Assembly: GCA_018398585.1 (NCBI GenBank) | Contig: JAGTTD010000011.1 | Coordinates: forward strand, 34,220,164 to 34,284,163 | DNA from: Simmondsia chinensis | Lineage: Eukaryota > Streptophyta > Magnoliopsida > Caryophyllales > Simmondsiaceae | Direction: 5' to 3' | DNA length: 64,000 bases | In this document: piece after piece, positions 10,180-23,495 of the stretch | How positions within the stretch are numbered: position 1 is the stretch's first letter | How the letters are laid out: each line of letters begins with the position of its first letter | Position numbers and translations under genes: made by a program | The notes under the pieces: model-generated | Seen by the model: only the letters and a program-made list of their open reading frames with translations | Database searches by the model: none | Told to the model about the DNA's origin: nothing

Positions 10180-12022
10180 TCCTATTTATAATTATTAAAA
10201 TAATTAAGAAATTAACATGATCAAACATTCTTCAAATTAACTAGACCTAAATAATTTTACATGTCTTAACAATAAGTTAATCAAATCAAATCTAACACGA
10301 TTGTTTTCTTGTTGGGTTCATTTATAAGGAGAATCGAGTTCAAGCTCCATTTCTAATTTATTTCTGTCTCTTTTGTGCATATGCATTCGAGTACTATTTC
10401 CTTTTATAAATTATTAAGATGAGTCTATTTGTAGAAGACCCTTTTGCAACGGTCACGTTATATTACTATCAGTTCCTCTTACATAGAGAACGAGTAGCTT
10501 ATCTATGCTACAATGCTTCAGCTGATTTCTTCTAACCTAGGATCTTTGACCTCTCCCTTAGTAGCAACTCGCCTTACTTATCCTACTTGTTATTCAACTC
10601 TGACCTTAATATTTTATCAGTAATAACCAAATTACTTAATTACACTAAATATATTAACTTAAATTTAACATGGCTATTAAAAACATGAACTCAACATCAC
10701 CATCGTTACGTTATATCTATGTTATTGTATCAGATTAATGAGTATGTTATACTCACCAGCATCGCGAATGGAGGATCTCATTTTGTTTTTTCTTTTGATA
10801 ATTATGAGGACAAAATCTTTATTAAAGTATAAAATCATTTGTTCAAAAGATACAAGAAGTAAAGGGAAAAAGGGCACAAAATGGTGAACCAACTGGTTTT
10901 GCTAATGTGCTAAATAAAGGCTACAAAGCCTCTATAAGGACAATGCCCGAGTTAAGACTTGAAATCTATGGGATTAACTATAATATAAATTATTATTTTA
11001 GTATTTCAGCGTGGAAAATTGATACTTATCTCTTACATTACTTATGATATAGAACACAATTAAACGTATTTTAATACTTCAGCATGGGTAATTGCCAAAA
11101 AAAAAGATTCGACAAAACCGTTAGGCTCACGTGCGCCAGACAGAAGGCAGAGGACGCTTGTTTTACAGGTGTTAATAATTTATCCTCAGACAAATATTTA
11201 AGTACGTTAATTAAATATATGATATTTATAACATAATGATACGTGTATCAGAATATTCTGACTATATTTATACGAATTTATATTACACTTATTGATCAGG
11301 AAGTCACCCCAAAAAAAAAAAAAAAAAAAAATTATCTAAATTTAGATGCGGTTTTAAATAGATTTTTTAATTTTTCATTATTATTTCTTAGGCCTTGTTT
11401 GCTCGAGTGGCCTATTATGTATTGTGATTTTATCGGTAATTATCAAAAAACCACCTTAATGTGACACCGTTAATATTTGTTAGTTTTTACTAATGTGATA
11501 TTTTAAAAAAATATAAATTACTTTTCTAAATATTTGCAACATTTTTAAATATTAAAAATTTAAGTATTTTAAATATAAATGCTAAATTCTTAATTATTTT
11601 CTCTTATTTTCAGAATGTAATAGATGTTAACAGGGTTATAGTATAATACAACATTGAAAAATTAAAAAAATATTGATGATTTTACAAATTGCACTCAAAT
11701 TTTAGGTAGTTTACAATTAAAAAAAATCTTATAATTAATTATGTTTTAATAGTTAATTGTTATCGTGTAGCTGCGTACGTTAAAATTTCCGCTAACATAT
11801 ATGCTATTATTCAAATTTATATATTTTTTGAAAACTAAAGGTAATGCGGATTAACTTTTTTTTTTTTTATTTCATAGTAAAAAAAATACAACGGTCATAA
11901 TATATTGATTGCATACGTTTTTTTATTTGTTTAGAAGAAATAAATTAATTTCATAAAAAATTAGGTATAATAGCTAAATATTGTTTCCTGTTTTCTTATG
12001 TATATTGTTAAGCATGTGTGCT
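10180..12022. other. AT-rich gene-free stretch
   Basis: I see no gene. It contains A runs at 11311-11330 and T runs near 11858-11868. The 73-codon frame at 11243-11464 is AT-rich and lacks any domain. Confidence 0.55.
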
Positions 12023-12042
12023 TTGTTTATTATCCATTGTTA

Positions 12043-12277
12043 AGGAACATACCCAGTGCCTTAAGGGTTCCCGCCTATGCACGGTCAGGGGGGTGGATGC
12101 ACGCTGCCTTCCCCCATCGGGGTGTTAACCTGAAGAGAGGCTGTTTCCCAGTACCCCCAACCTGAGAGTGAGGACATCCTAGAAGGTCACCCATTCTGGT
12201 ACTACTCTCGCCCAAGCACGCTTAACTTCGAAGTTCTAATGGGATCCGGTAACGGCGTGTTGGCGCCCTCTTTGGTT
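12043..12277 (-). mobile_element. 5S rRNA-derived SINE, copy 2
   Basis: About 235 bp in reverse orientation, with the complete 5S-like head (GAAGTTAAGCGTGCTTGGGC reads on the minus strand) and the LINE-like tail. It is flanked by a perfect 20-bp TSD TTGTTTATTATCCATTGTTA (12023-12042 and 12276-12295, overlapping the last element bases). The intact long TSD shows mobilisation by target-primed reverse transcription and a fairly young insertion. Confidence 0.92.
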
Positions 12278-12488
12278 GTTTATTATCCATTGTTATAAGT
12301 AGGTAATTCTCCCTGAATTTTCTAATTACGAACTAATTAATTTAAGCTTAAACTCAGATTTAAAAAATAATCTGTAACACAGGCTGATCATAAGGCCAAA
12401 TTAATTCAAGTAATTAGTGATCTCAGAAGATCACTTATGAAGTTAGCAAATATTTGAAGGGCAAAAGTTGGGACTAATTATATAAAGG

Positions 12489-13219
12489 TTTTTTTTTTTA
12501 TTTTTTTTTATAATTTGTGAGCAACGCTCTTTACAAAAAAACGGCAACCCTAAAATAGGCCCTAAAGACAAAAAGACTAAGGTTATACATAGAAGCGAAT
12601 AGTACAAAATGCTTCTCAGGAACATTCCTATCAGCTATTCCAGTAGAAAAAGCTTTTCATGAGCATTCCAGTTCAGGATCAAAATAAAAAAAAAAAAAAC
12701 TTATCCCAAACCAACCCTTCAACCATTGCTGCTTAAACCAGGATCAACAGGAGCTCAACTTGTGATACATGCAATGTTACATGCTACTTCTGAAGGAGAA
12801 TACTGGAAAGACGAACACCAACCCTTTATCCAAAATCCTACTCCGAGTCTACTTGACCAAATGATATCTCCCAAGTCCCAAATACCATTCTGGAATACAA
12901 TCTTATTCCTTGCGCACCAAAGTTCCCATATAATGACGAAGAAGAGAGATAACCAAGCTTTCTTTTGAAATTTGCGACCAATCGCATAATATGACCATTG
13001 GTAGAAATGTTCTTGGATTAATTGAGGGCAAACTGAGTGAATACCCCACCACTGCAAACAAGAGCCCCAAAGTTTCCACGATTCCTCACATGTGAGGTAT
13101 AGGTGATTGACTGATTCTTCGCTATTTTCGCATAAAGGGCACTACCTGTCTTGATCCCGAATGATACCGATGTTCCATAGTTTTTTGTTGGTATTCATCT
13201 TACCAATAAAAGAACTATT
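12489..13219 (-). mobile_element. L1-type LINE 3' fragment
   Basis: Minus-strand L1 end. The T-rich run at 12490-12510 corresponds to the poly(A) tail, followed on the minus strand by 3'-UTR-like sequence and the zinc-binding C-terminal domain (next entry). A younger 103-bp L1 tail is inserted at 13220-13322. The 5' portion, including the reverse transcriptase, is not present. Confidence 0.75.
12755..13141 (-). pseudogene. L1 reverse-transcriptase zinc-binding (zf-RVT) domain fragment
   Basis: The minus-strand frame reads CPLC.NSEES..HLYLTCEESWKLW, the zf-RVT Cys/His pattern found at the C-terminus of plant L1 ORF2. It is followed by KKAWLSLFFVIIWELWCARNKIVF, the W.lW..RN..vF signature. It ends at a stop codon at 12755. 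Isolated and lacking the polymerase domain, it cannot be functional. Confidence 0.8.
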
Positions 13220-13322
13220 TTTTTCGATAATTAGTGAAAAAGCCAAAATACAAAAGTTGGCACCTCACAATGGTAGGATCTGAGAAATCACAGCAAAGTG
13301 TGGAATAAGCCAAAACAGCTTA
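13220..13322 (-). mobile_element. 5'-truncated L1 tail (103 bp) with TSD
   Basis: A minus-strand insertion whose poly(A) reads as T's at 13220-13222. It is flanked by the 12-bp duplication AAAAGAACTATT (13208-13219, 13323-13334). It contains only 3' UTR (GTTGGCACCTCACAATGG on +). It landed inside the older L1 fragment. Confidence 0.8.
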
Positions 13323-13639
13323 AAAAGAACTATTAAAGATAGCGTTTATTACATGTTGCGGTGGAGCCTTGTATTTATTCGGGTACATATGAGACACGTG
13401 TTGACATTGTGCGTTTTTTATGCCGAAAGATGGTGGAATCGTCAAACCCTTCTATTTTGGTACTATTATATTTTGTTGGATTAGTTCACAACTTGTTAAA
13501 AATAATATTTTTTGGTCAAAAGACAAGCACAAAAATATCATTGCTACCGGAAAAAATTACAAATAGAAGCTACGCCAAAAAAATACTCGAACTACAAACC
13601 TCAACACTCAATAGCCCCATCAAAGCCCGGACTTAAGCA

Positions 13640-13885
13640 AAGTTTACATATTAGGCTCTGTTTTCGTGTTTAGGGGTTTTCGCTTAGATTGGTGTGGTCC
13701 ACTTGGCGTTTTCGTACCCCAGGGATTGGAGTTGGTGTGTTTATAGGCGCCAATAGATTTTTGGGTCTTTTGTTTTATTTTGCTTTTTCCTGCTTATACG
13801 GGCTTTGTCGGGCTCCACTTTGGTGGATGTGCCAACTTGTATTGAGAGCTTTCTCTTTAATTATCGAAACAAAAGTTCAATTATA
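13640..13885 (+). mobile_element. Probable L1 LINE 3'-UTR remnant
   Basis: Contains TGCTTATACGGGCTTTGTCGGGCT..., TGGTGGATGTGCCAACTTGTATTGAG and CTTTAATTATCGAAAC, which resemble the 3' UTRs of plant L1 elements. A 65-codon frame at 13689-13886 falls wholly in it and is not a gene. The assignment rests on remembered UTR style. Confidence 0.5.
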
Positions 13886-16800
13886 ATTATATATATAAAC
13901 TATATTATATATTTAAGTTTTAAATTAGTGCTTCCCCAAAAAAAAAAAAATATTTAAACGTTGATTTCCGGGGCAATACTTATTAATTTGATACTGGAAG
14001 TGGGAGAAAGTACAGGCGAAGATCCAAAGCTATTCTTTGGAGCCGTCTCCTCCCCCCCCCCCCCCCCAAAGTAATATTATTTTATTTATTTAATATTTTT
14101 TTAAACAAAATATTATTTTATTTATTTTATATATTTTTTTGAATAAAATATTATTTTATTTATTACTCTTTATAAAATTATGACTCTTATTATCATGTTA
14201 TCAAAGCTTTATAGTTGAGGTGTTATGAGCTTCAATAGTTTTCATTCTGATGCAATCACTTGGATTACACCATGAATTTGGGGAGAATAGAGGTAGATTG
14301 AGGAGAGAATGAGGAGAGAGAAAGAGTTAGGGTTTGAGATTGGGAAAATCGGGAGAACGAGACAGAGAGAGAAGAGAGAAAAAGAGAAAAGAGTTAGGCG
14401 AGAAGAATTGTTAGTTTTTGTCATTAATTGCTAATGATGCTTATTACACTTGCATTTATACTAAAATCGCAAAGAACCCCCCAAGAACTAGGTACATTTA
14501 TTAGTGTATACTAATTAAACGTAACACATTCTTATATTAATATAATTCCAGTAAAATATAAGGTAAATATGTATATTATTTATGCCTTAAGTTAATAGGC
14601 ATTTATACGAGGTAGTATATATGTTAGATAATAAAATTATTCTTGTGCTTCTACGTATGAATTAGTTTAATCTTTTCGATAGTTTTGTTCGTTGACAAAA
14701 GACGGATTAAATTCTTTAAATCTTAGAAATATTTTCAATAAACCATAAGTTCTATTAATAGTTATCATCATTTAAAAATCATTAGAATGGTTATTATTAG
14801 AGGAAATTTATATTGTCAGGGCAAAAAATATTAATGGTAGGGTAATTAGTAAAGTATGAGCTAATTTAGAAATATTAAATTGCCCTAATATAAATATTTT
14901 TGCTCTGGCAATATCATTAGCCTTATTAAAACATATATTTCCGTAACATGATATATGATCAATGTTATTTCAACCAACATTGTCAATTTAATGTCATCTT
15001 TATAACAATTAACAAATCAAATAAGCTAAATTATTAAAAATAATATTTAATAGAAATGTTTCTTGAAAAAAGGTTTTATTTTGAAATGAATACATTATTA
15101 AATATTTAAATTCTATTATTTCTTATATATTATTAATGCAAAGTTTTTCCTTCTCTAATTCTCAAATTTTATGGACTTGGACTCCAATTATTAAAAGCCA
15201 TAGAAAAAATAAAATACACACATAAAAAGCATTAAAGTGTCACAAACTTTATTACCCAAAAATTAAATAAACGAAATTTATCACTTAGGTAACTAATATT
15301 TAAATTTTATATCATATAGTTCTAATATAATCCTTGTTCCTTGCTTCAGAAAAAGGGGCTTAAGATAAGGAAAGTTTGATAGAAGAAGGTGCGTGATTTA
15401 AGGGGTAAAAGGCTAAAAACAAAAAATAAAAAATAAAATAAAATAAATTCATTTACAAGTGTTTAAAAAAGTTATCGTTATTATTGGAGTTGAAATTAAT
15501 GTCGGAATATTAATACTGTAAAAGAAAAAAATGAATTTGGACTGTAACATTAATAAATAAAAAAATTATTGCTCAGGTATTTTGAGACTTAGATATTTAT
15601 CACTTCAATATTTTAAAATTTTCATATATGTAATGAGATACCAAGATGTTTGAAAATTTTATCATGGGTACCCTATGCCGTAATTTGGTGAATTTTTATT
15701 GAAAATGAGATAAATTTCACTAAAAAATGTTAAAAAATGATAATAACTATGGTAATATATGTAATTTAAATCAGTATTTTTGGAGAAAAGTCAGTGGATT
15801 TAAAGGGACAAAATCACTAAACTTTGATATAAGATACTTATATATTACTTAAATCATGTGTCATCTCAAAAGAACAAATTCACTGGAGTTTTTTTAGAGG
15901 GTTGTCTTCGCCTATTTTTATGTTACTTTAATTTTCTTTTTTTACATTGTATGTGTGTCTCTCGGGTCTCTTGTTGTAAAATGCAAGTTTGTATATTGCG
16001 AAAAAACTACCTTAGAAGGAAATAAAATTTAGTAGCTCATAATTAGCTGATGTTTAAAGCTATCTTTTTTTTTTCCCCCCCTTTCTTTTTATTTGGTATT
16101 GATCTTTACTAGACTTGTATGTGATTCTAGTAAAATAAATGTAACTAAGTTGTAATAATAACAAGAGATTTTATAAATATAATGGTTTATTACATTCCAT
16201 TTATTTCGAGGGAAGTACTTTTTCCCCAGAAAATATTTTCCTTAGGAAGAGGTTTTCCAAGGAAAATCAAATTCCCATTAATATTTTTTATTGTTTGTTT
16301 CGACGAAAAATGTGCTCTCACCTCATAATATTACTTATTTGTTCTAAAAAATAATATTCCATTAATTATATTATACCTTGTTCAAATAAAAATAAAGTAG
16401 TGAAACTATATATTATAAGCTATATAACCTTCCTTTAGCTGTGAAGAAATTATTTTAATGGAAAAATATGACAAGTTTATCACTTAGGGACCTAAAATTT
16501 GACCATTTATCACATAGATAACCTACATATTTTAAAATATACAATGAGGCCTCTTGATGTTTCAAAACTTATCATTTAGGTATCGAGCTTGGTGAATTTT
16601 TATCAAAATCTATTTAATTTTTATCATAGAACGTTGATGTAGTACATGATTACAATAATATATATATAATTATATCAATATTTTTAACAAATTATGAAAA
16701 AAATTTCACTGAATTATAACTGAATATATCTAGACATTAGTGAAATAAGTTTATATTATGATAGATGTATACTCCAAAACTTTTTAAACCCCTTAAGTTG

Positions 16801-17764
16801 TTGATTTCTCTTCTTTTATAAAGGAAAATATTTTCCTCATTTGAGAGGAAAAGTTTTTCTTTGGAAAATATTTTCTGTCAAAAATTGCACGTTTAACAAT
16901 GAAAGATAGGAAAACCATTTTCGAGAATTTCTTATTTCTTTGAATGAAACGGAGCCTTAAATATGAGTTAGTCTTGTTTGATAAGCTTTAAAAGACAAGA
17001 AAAAATGTAAAAACAATGTACACTATATATATATATATATATATATAGGTGTTTGCCCCAAAAAATTTAACCCCTACATGAAAGGTGATCCTAGGTTATG
17101 ATGAAACTTTATTTTACCAATCATATCTTAATGATTCTTTATTTATTCACTTTTTTAATATTGTTTAGGTGTTAAAACCTTCCCATTTCTATATTATGTA
17201 ATATTCTAGTACTATTTAACACTACTATTTAAAAATTTTTGATTTTATAAAATCTATATAATCTCGATTTTAATTTGAACTTATATAGGATATATTATTT
17301 TTACGTGAATAAGCACATTTTACAAATTGTTCAACTTGAAGGAAGACATTAAATGTGTATTATATTGTTTGTTTTAACAATAATGGGTTTTCTATATAGG
17401 CAATATATGTAAAAGAACGTCAAATTCAAAAATGAACAGGTACAATAGAAACCCAATAATTAAATATTTTGACTATATATTATTAAATTTTAAAATAATA
17501 AAGAATATAATATAGTTAAATATATTAATATAATATAATAAGTTTTAGTTGTTATTAGAAGATATAGATTACTATATATGATCTAAATATATATTTTTAT
17601 TATCTTCATATAAATTACTGACATTATTATAATTTGTAAACAAGAGTAGTGTTATTGTCAAAGTAATTTTTATCAATGTTAGGGTAATTTCAATAGAAGA
17701 AAATTTTAAAAGTCTTTATTATACCCTAATATTAACAAAGAATACTCCAACAATTATAATAACT
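13886..17764. other. AT-rich gene-free stretch
   Basis: There is no supported gene. It has a run of 16 C (14052-14067) and a purine-rich LTR-like tract at 14280-14400. Diverged copies of an AT-rich repeat lie at about 15580-15780 and 16480-16680 (TTGGTGAATTTTTAT, ..ATGTTTGAAAATTTTATC). An (AT)n run sits at 17023-17047. The segment 16190-16956 starts and ends with GTTTGTTTCG / CGGAGCC-like words and could be a degenerate Tourist-like element. Confidence 0.5.
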
Positions 17765-18006
17765 GTAAACGTGTGTACTCCTTGTTGCTCCGAGGTGCTG
17801 TGGGGTTTGCCGCTTGTTATTTTGTTGCTTATTGCTGCTTTATACTCTTTTCATGCCGTTGTTTTCATGCTTTTTAGGTTGGGGGTCCTCGGACACAGTC
17901 TCCTTTTAAGGTAGTACTCTGAAAGGGTAAAGTTATACATTTCATCCCATCCAAACCTTGCATTGACAGGAGTCCTTAAGGCACCGAATTTGTTGTTGTT
18001 GTTGTA
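17765..18006 (+). mobile_element. RTE LINE 3' end fragment
   Basis: The TTGTTGCTTATTGCTGCTTTATGC-like 3' UTR leads into AGGTTGGGGGTCCTCGG, CAGTCTCC, GGGTAAAGTTATACATTTC, CAGGAGTCCTTAAGGCACCG and ends with (TTG)4-5. It is the same tail family as 3225-3714 and 44330-44893, more diverged. No coding part remains. Confidence 0.7.
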
Positions 18007-19830
18007 TATATATCATAGTTTACTTTTCTATTGGATATACTGGCGATCACCTTTAAACAACATGGAAGGGGAGATAAATCATGAATCAACTTTAAGAGGG
18101 AAAGCACTAATCAACCTTTAATGTAGGTCCTCTTAATTATTATTATACAATAATTATAATGTGATTAGATGGCTTTCAAAATTTACCTTTCATTGTGCTT
18201 TGTAATCATGTCCCCTCCATTATCCCTCACGGGAGAGACACAAATGATATGTTTGGCACAACTTTTTTCTTTCCACCCAAAATATTTAGGTTCAATTAAA
18301 TGTATAAATTAATAATCACATTATTTATAACAAAAATTATGGTAATGCGGGAAAAAATTAGTAGGTTGATACTGTACATTTAAGCTGGGTGAGTAGATGT
18401 TGAAGAGGATACATGATTGAGCGAATTATAGTGTTGATGGCCACAAAAATTTCCTATAATGTGCTACTCGCCTACTGCCACCCTTATCGGTTACTTGCTT
18501 ACTCTCTAGATGATAATCTGTTCATTATGCCTTATCCTTACTTGCCTATGCCTTTTTTCACTACTTAAATGCTACAACTATATTTATGTGCTTGTTAAAC
18601 GATGACGCCAAAATGCTTGGCAACCAAGGAACAATGCCATTGGCACTTGGAAGCCAAAGAAAAATGCCAAGTCCACGCGTAGGATTATATAAATAACGCT
18701 AAGTGTCTTTGAAGCCCGCTCATGGCCCCCAGTAGTAATGGGCTAAGCTTGGACTACGACAGAAGACAACTCGAATGCTCCATACTAACCCATACACATC
18801 AAGCTCTGATCCCATTTTATTACTCGAAGTCCCTGAGCTAAGGTCTCCTAATCAAAGAAGCTAAACAAAGACAAGTAGTATTTTTTCAACTTTTTATTAA
18901 ATATAAATGGCCTCTTGCATTTTTAATCAAACACTGTACAAAAAATTCCATGCATCACACGGGGAATGCTAGTTTGTAAAGCATAACCTATCATATATAT
19001 TTTTATTTCATCAAGTGACCCATATACTATTTTATTACACGTTACTCACCCCTTGATCACCTTCTGGATATACGGTATAACATTCTTAATTATAATATTA
19101 GATACAATTTATCTCTTGTATATTTAATTTTAAATTATGTTATTAAACCAAACTTTTGCAAATCAAATTTGACAAGTAAATTAGATATGGATCACTCCTT
19201 ATTACTAAATACAAAAAATCACTAAACTAAGTTACTTTTTATAAATTAAAGAATAAGGACTAGAAATTATTTGAGACTAATAAAATAATTTAGGGACTTA
19301 CTTTTTTTAAAAATTAAATGTAAAGTTACTATGATGGTCCCAAAATGTACCTAATTTTTTAAGAAAAAAGTTAGTAGTAAAAGCTAAAAATTTAAAATTT
19401 TAATTGAGTTTCTAAATTAAACAGAATTTCCTAATTTCAATTAAGATTCCATAATAAAGAGTAGGGCCCCTACACATAATTACACTTACCATCATCTTTG
19501 AAGGCATGTGGGGAAAAAAAATTGTGCTCAATTCACTTTCAAATACATATTATATAAAATAATTAGATTATAAAAATGAGCATATTGAGTATTTATCAAT
19601 TATTTGATATGATTCTTTTTACAATTATTTCATTTTTTTGAATGTAAATCAGTTTAGAAAATGAGTTATTATTGTTTTGTAGTTTGCTATTCACTTACAC
19701 ATGAAAAAGTTATAAAAAAATAAATTATTTTCAAAATATATTTTTTTATTTTTCATAAATCAGTAACAGTAAAAAATACCAATTTGATCTATATTAATTA
19801 ATTTTCTAACTTTATATATATACATATATA
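18007..19830. other. AT-rich gene-free stretch
   Basis: No gene or element can be supported. Around 18420-18600 there is TGCTTGC/CTACTGCC-rich sequence reminiscent of LINE 3' UTR but without the diagnostic tail. Confidence 0.55.
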
Positions 19831-20086
19831 GGGTAGAGTTCTTATGAGAGGGTGGGAGCGTGCGAGGTGCGAATCCTGACCTTCCATTATAATGAACGGT
19901 CAAGATTTGTTGAAACATTAAAAAAAAAAAAATTACGGCCTATACCCCTTAATAGGCCGGAAAGAAAGAAAGGGTAAGGGAGAAAAATTATTTTTTTTTT
20001 CAATACTTAACAAATCTTGGCCGTCTATTACAATAGAGGGCCAGGATTCGCCCATTTCACGCTCTCATCCTCTTATAAGAACGCCC
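19831..20086. mobile_element. Foldback MITE with about 75-bp TIRs
   Basis: The left arm (GAGTTCTTATGAGAGG..GCGAATCCTGACC..GGTCAAGATTTGTT) is the inverse of the right arm (AACAAATCTTGGCC..GGCCAGGATTCGC..CCTCTTATAAGAAC). About 75-80 bp are alignable with roughly 80-85% identity, around a short loop of A and T runs. It has no ORF. The right end abuts a CA microsatellite, so a TSD cannot be read. Confidence 0.85.

Positions 20087-20114
<28 letters not shown>
20087..20114. repeat. (CA)n microsatellite
   Basis: About 14 uninterrupted CA units directly beside the foldback MITE. Confidence 0.95.
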
Positions 20115-20119
<5 letters not shown>

Positions 20120-20968
20120 ACTAAAGTTTGATGTATTAATTTTTTAATTCAAAAGTTAAATGCACTTGATAAAATAGCCCAAACGTGAAAAGGTATTAAA
20201 TAGTTGTGTTAAAAAAGGGTATTAAATAGACCTTTCATTTAGTTCAAAAAACATAGACCTTTCGTTTAACACTTTTAAATTATAAGTGTGACAATGTTAC
20301 ATTTCGTTTGTGCGATTAGTGAATAAAAGGGGATTGTGGCTTATTGAGAAGTGTGGTTGTGTGTGTGCCTGCTGCGAATTCAATTGGTGCCTTGTTAGCC
20401 TCTGGTCTTTTTCTGTTTGCATGATGTTGCCCTATTTGTCTTTGGTATCTTATTTTTTCCGTTTTGATCTGAAATTTTGTACCAATCTCCATTTACGAGA
20501 TGGTTGCAATCTCGCCACGGCGAGGACTAGTATATACTACGGCTTTGCCAATAATTATAGAAAAAAGGGGATTGCGGCGGTACTAACAAACATTTTTGAT
20601 ATTCTTTTAACTATTTTATTAAATATAATAATTTTTAAATTAAAAAATATTTCAATAATTTATAGATTAAAAAGTTAATAATAAGATACTAATATGACAT
20701 GTAATGTAAGTAATATTATTACAAAAGTAAGATCATAACTTTTAAGATAATCTTTTAACTCTTATTATTTATAAATTATATTATTAATTTATAATAATAA
20801 TTTTTAATTTATCCCCTTTTTTTTTTAATGGTAATAATAGCAGTTCTCATCTTTAAAAGCAAAGCCAAGATCCTCTACTCCACTGTATCTCTTCCTCCTC
20901 TCTCTCTCTCTCTCTCTCTCTACAAAATCTTCATCTTCCTCCTTTTCTACTTCCATTTCCATAAAACA
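20115..20968. promoter_or_regulatory. Upstream region of the HMA gene
   Basis: AT-rich intergenic sequence. A 122-codon frame at 20310-20678 has no recognised domain. Several TATA-like words occur (e.g. ATTTATAAATTATATT around 20765-20780). A (CT)n pyrimidine tract at 20899-20921 lies about 50 bp before the start codon and is probably in the 5' UTR, a common position in plant genes. No single TATA box can be chosen. Confidence 0.45.
20899..20921 (+). repeat. (CT)n microsatellite in probable 5' UTR
   Basis: Uninterrupted CT units about 48 bp before the HMA start codon. Length polymorphism here could affect expression (inference). Confidence 0.85.
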
Positions 20969-23094
20969 ATGCCAGTCATGTCACGCAAGTCCATTAAAGG
21001 TATTGACCTCTTCTGCGCCTCCCCTGCCTCCACCGCCGTCTTTTCCCCCACCACCACCGCCCCCGCCACCCCTCTCCGCCGCCTCAACTCCTACCTCTCC
21101 GACCAGCGCCGCCACCTCTCCGCTGCCCCTTGCATTTCCGAACTCCCCTTCACTCCTCGTCCCCGTAAAAGCTCTTCCTTTATGCCTCCTAGAAAAAGCT
21201 CTGCGGATGTTTATTCTTCTTCTAGATACCTTTTGGGAGATTCTGATTTGTTATTCGATTCAGTCCTTGACTCTGGGGACTCGCTGGCATTGGTTCCCAG
21301 CGAGCCCCTCTTTAGATCTTCGTCTAACAAGGAGTTTAGGCGAGATGACTCGCTTCGTTTAGGCTCATTTTTGAATTATGAGAAACCCAAATCGGTAAAA
21401 TCCCCGAGAAATATAGTTAGAACGTCGAGTTATCGACCAGTACAACAACTGCAACAACGACAACAAGAGAGTGATTGCCCAGTTCTGAAATCATCGTCTG
21501 ATAAATCACCAAAAGATACAATAAAAACATCGAATTATGGGCCAAAACAACAACTGCAACAACGACAAGAGAATGATTGCCCGGTTCTGAAATCAACTTC
21601 AGTTATATCCCCGAAAAATACAATGAAAACGTCAAATTATCAACCACAACAACAGCTACAACAACGACAACAAGAGAATGATTACCCAGTTCTCAGATCA
21701 ACGTGCTCAACTCGATCACGAGATCAGGTTAATTAATTTTTAGTGCATTTTATTTGTTTTCAGTCGTTATATGTGGAATTTCACGGGGTCCTAAGTCTGA
21801 CTCATGAAGTTTGCAACTATTAATTCCGTCTAAAAGTCTAATTAGATTCCATCTCAAAATTAATTGACCTTAAATAAAATATATAATCCATTAAATTTAA
21901 CTATTGATTCCTTACATTCTGCGACTCTAATACAAGATTCTTACCGAATGTCGAGTCTTACCAATATAATAAGAGTGCTCATATGGGGGCACGAGTTCTG
22001 TCTAAATTTGATGGTATTGTCACTGTGCTATTTTTTTTTTAATATTTAATATAAAATGGTAATTAAGCAGGTGGTGGTGTTAAGGGTATCATTGCACTGC
22101 AAAGGTTGTGAAGGAAAGCTTCGTAAACATCTTTCTAAGATGCAAGGTTAGTTTTTTTATTTACTTTTTTTATGATAATAAATGTCGATAATTAGCGAAA
22201 AGCTTATACAGTATCAAAAATATTTAGTATATAGTTTATTACGTCACAAGATATTATATCACTGTAAATGATCTTTAAATGACTACTAACATTCTAAAAC
22301 TGGACAATATACACTCAAAATAATTGTTTATTGAGATAGAATTCTAAATTTAAAATAATTTAACCCAATTTTCTGTATTTACAAGCTTAGATTTAAATAG
22401 CATAAAAAGATTCAAATAAAAGCATTTGAATAAGAGGGACTAATTTATGAGAGGTACTATTTAGAGTTTAAATTTGTAACAGATTAAAGTGGTACCAGAG
22501 AAGCATTATACCTCTTATACATAGCGACTGTGAAATGCACATGTGAACTACCAGCATTTCTACAGTGATTGCTGTTGCTACTCACCCACTATGGACCATT
22601 AAATTGGCTTAAAAAACGTCGTATATAAATTTAGTAAAAAATTTTACATCAGAGTCGTAAAAGGACAGATGTCAATATATGGGCTTAGTAAATTACTCCA
22701 TCCAATTTTTGTTTTAGGATAAAACATCACTAAAAATACATGTATAAAACATGTATATGTCAATTCTATGAGTTGGACTTAGTCGAGTGACAATCCTACA
22801 TCATTTTGGTGGTTCTTCTCTTCGTTTGAGCTTTGCTTTTATCTTTATGTTTTAAGTTTTGTTCTCGGGGAGATTAAAACTGAATTCGTAGTTTTGGTAA
22901 ATTTGGGAGGTGCAGGAGTGAAATCGTTCAGCATAGAGATGGCAACAAAGAAAGTGACAGTCATTGGAGATGTGACCCCATTTGGTGTACTTGCTAGTAT
23001 TTCCAAGATTAAGAAAAACGCCGAGCTTTGGCCGTCTCCTTCTCCCTCTTCTTCTTCGTCTTCGGTTTCATCAACGGTTGATTTTAGTTACTAA
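20969..23094 (+). CDS. HMA-domain metallochaperone-like protein (NaKR / SODIUM POTASSIUM ROOT DEFECTIVE family)
   Basis: Three exons: 20969-21727, 22071-22146 and 22916-23094, with GT..AG introns of 343 and 769 bp, giving 337 aa. The N-terminus MPVMSRKSIKGIDLFCASPASTAV matches this family's K-S-I-D-I-F-CASPAS-like motif. The middle is low-complexity, with three imperfect TSNYxPxQQLQQRQ(Q)E(N/S)D-PVL repeats (about residues 151-250). The C-terminal HMA domain (about 254-318) begins VVVLRVSLHCKGCEGKLRKHLSKMQG. Its metal-binding C263/C266 are present, and it ends in DVTPFGVLASISKIKKNAELW. A Ser/Pro-rich tail closes the protein. Family members bind heavy metals, and Arabidopsis NaKR1 acts in phloem (known). 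Copper/zinc binding here is inferred. An upstream in-frame ATG at 20828 would add 47 residues; I prefer 20969 because of family similarity. Confidence 0.93.
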
Positions 23095-23495
23095 TTATAG
23101 GCTCATGTGTATCTCCTTGTAACTTCGATTAGGATATATATTATGTTCTTTTTTGTGTGTGTTTTTCTTTGAATCTCGGAGCCTTTTTTTTTTATTCCGA
23201 TGGTAGTGTTGTAATAGGACTCTAAAGCATTGTAAATTCAAATATGATCCTCTAATAATTTGCATAGGTAATTTCTTGGGATATTATCAAATGTCTCGAC
23301 TTAATTCAGGTAAATTCTGTATCTAAATATTAAATATTTATATTACATAATCTATTAGTAGGACATTTTTTTCAAGATAAAAACTCAATAATCATTTGCA
23401 AAAGTTATATATTGGAGTAGAATTGTAATCTAATTCCTATATTTTAATACTGTAAAAGCTTTTACAATAATTGATTTCTTGATATGGGTAAGTGT

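Noticed and set aside
16190..16956. Tourist-like element
   Set aside because: TTA flanks and GTTTGTTTCG/CGGAGCC words are suggestive, but the proposed TIRs match at only about 9 of 15 positions.
20310..20678. 122-codon frame upstream of HMA
   Set aside because: No recognisable domain, AT-driven second half, no supporting signals.
21003..21362. 119-codon frame in another phase of HMA exon 1
   Set aside because: Pro-rich shadow frame created by GC-rich codons; the HMA frame fits family motifs and splice phases.
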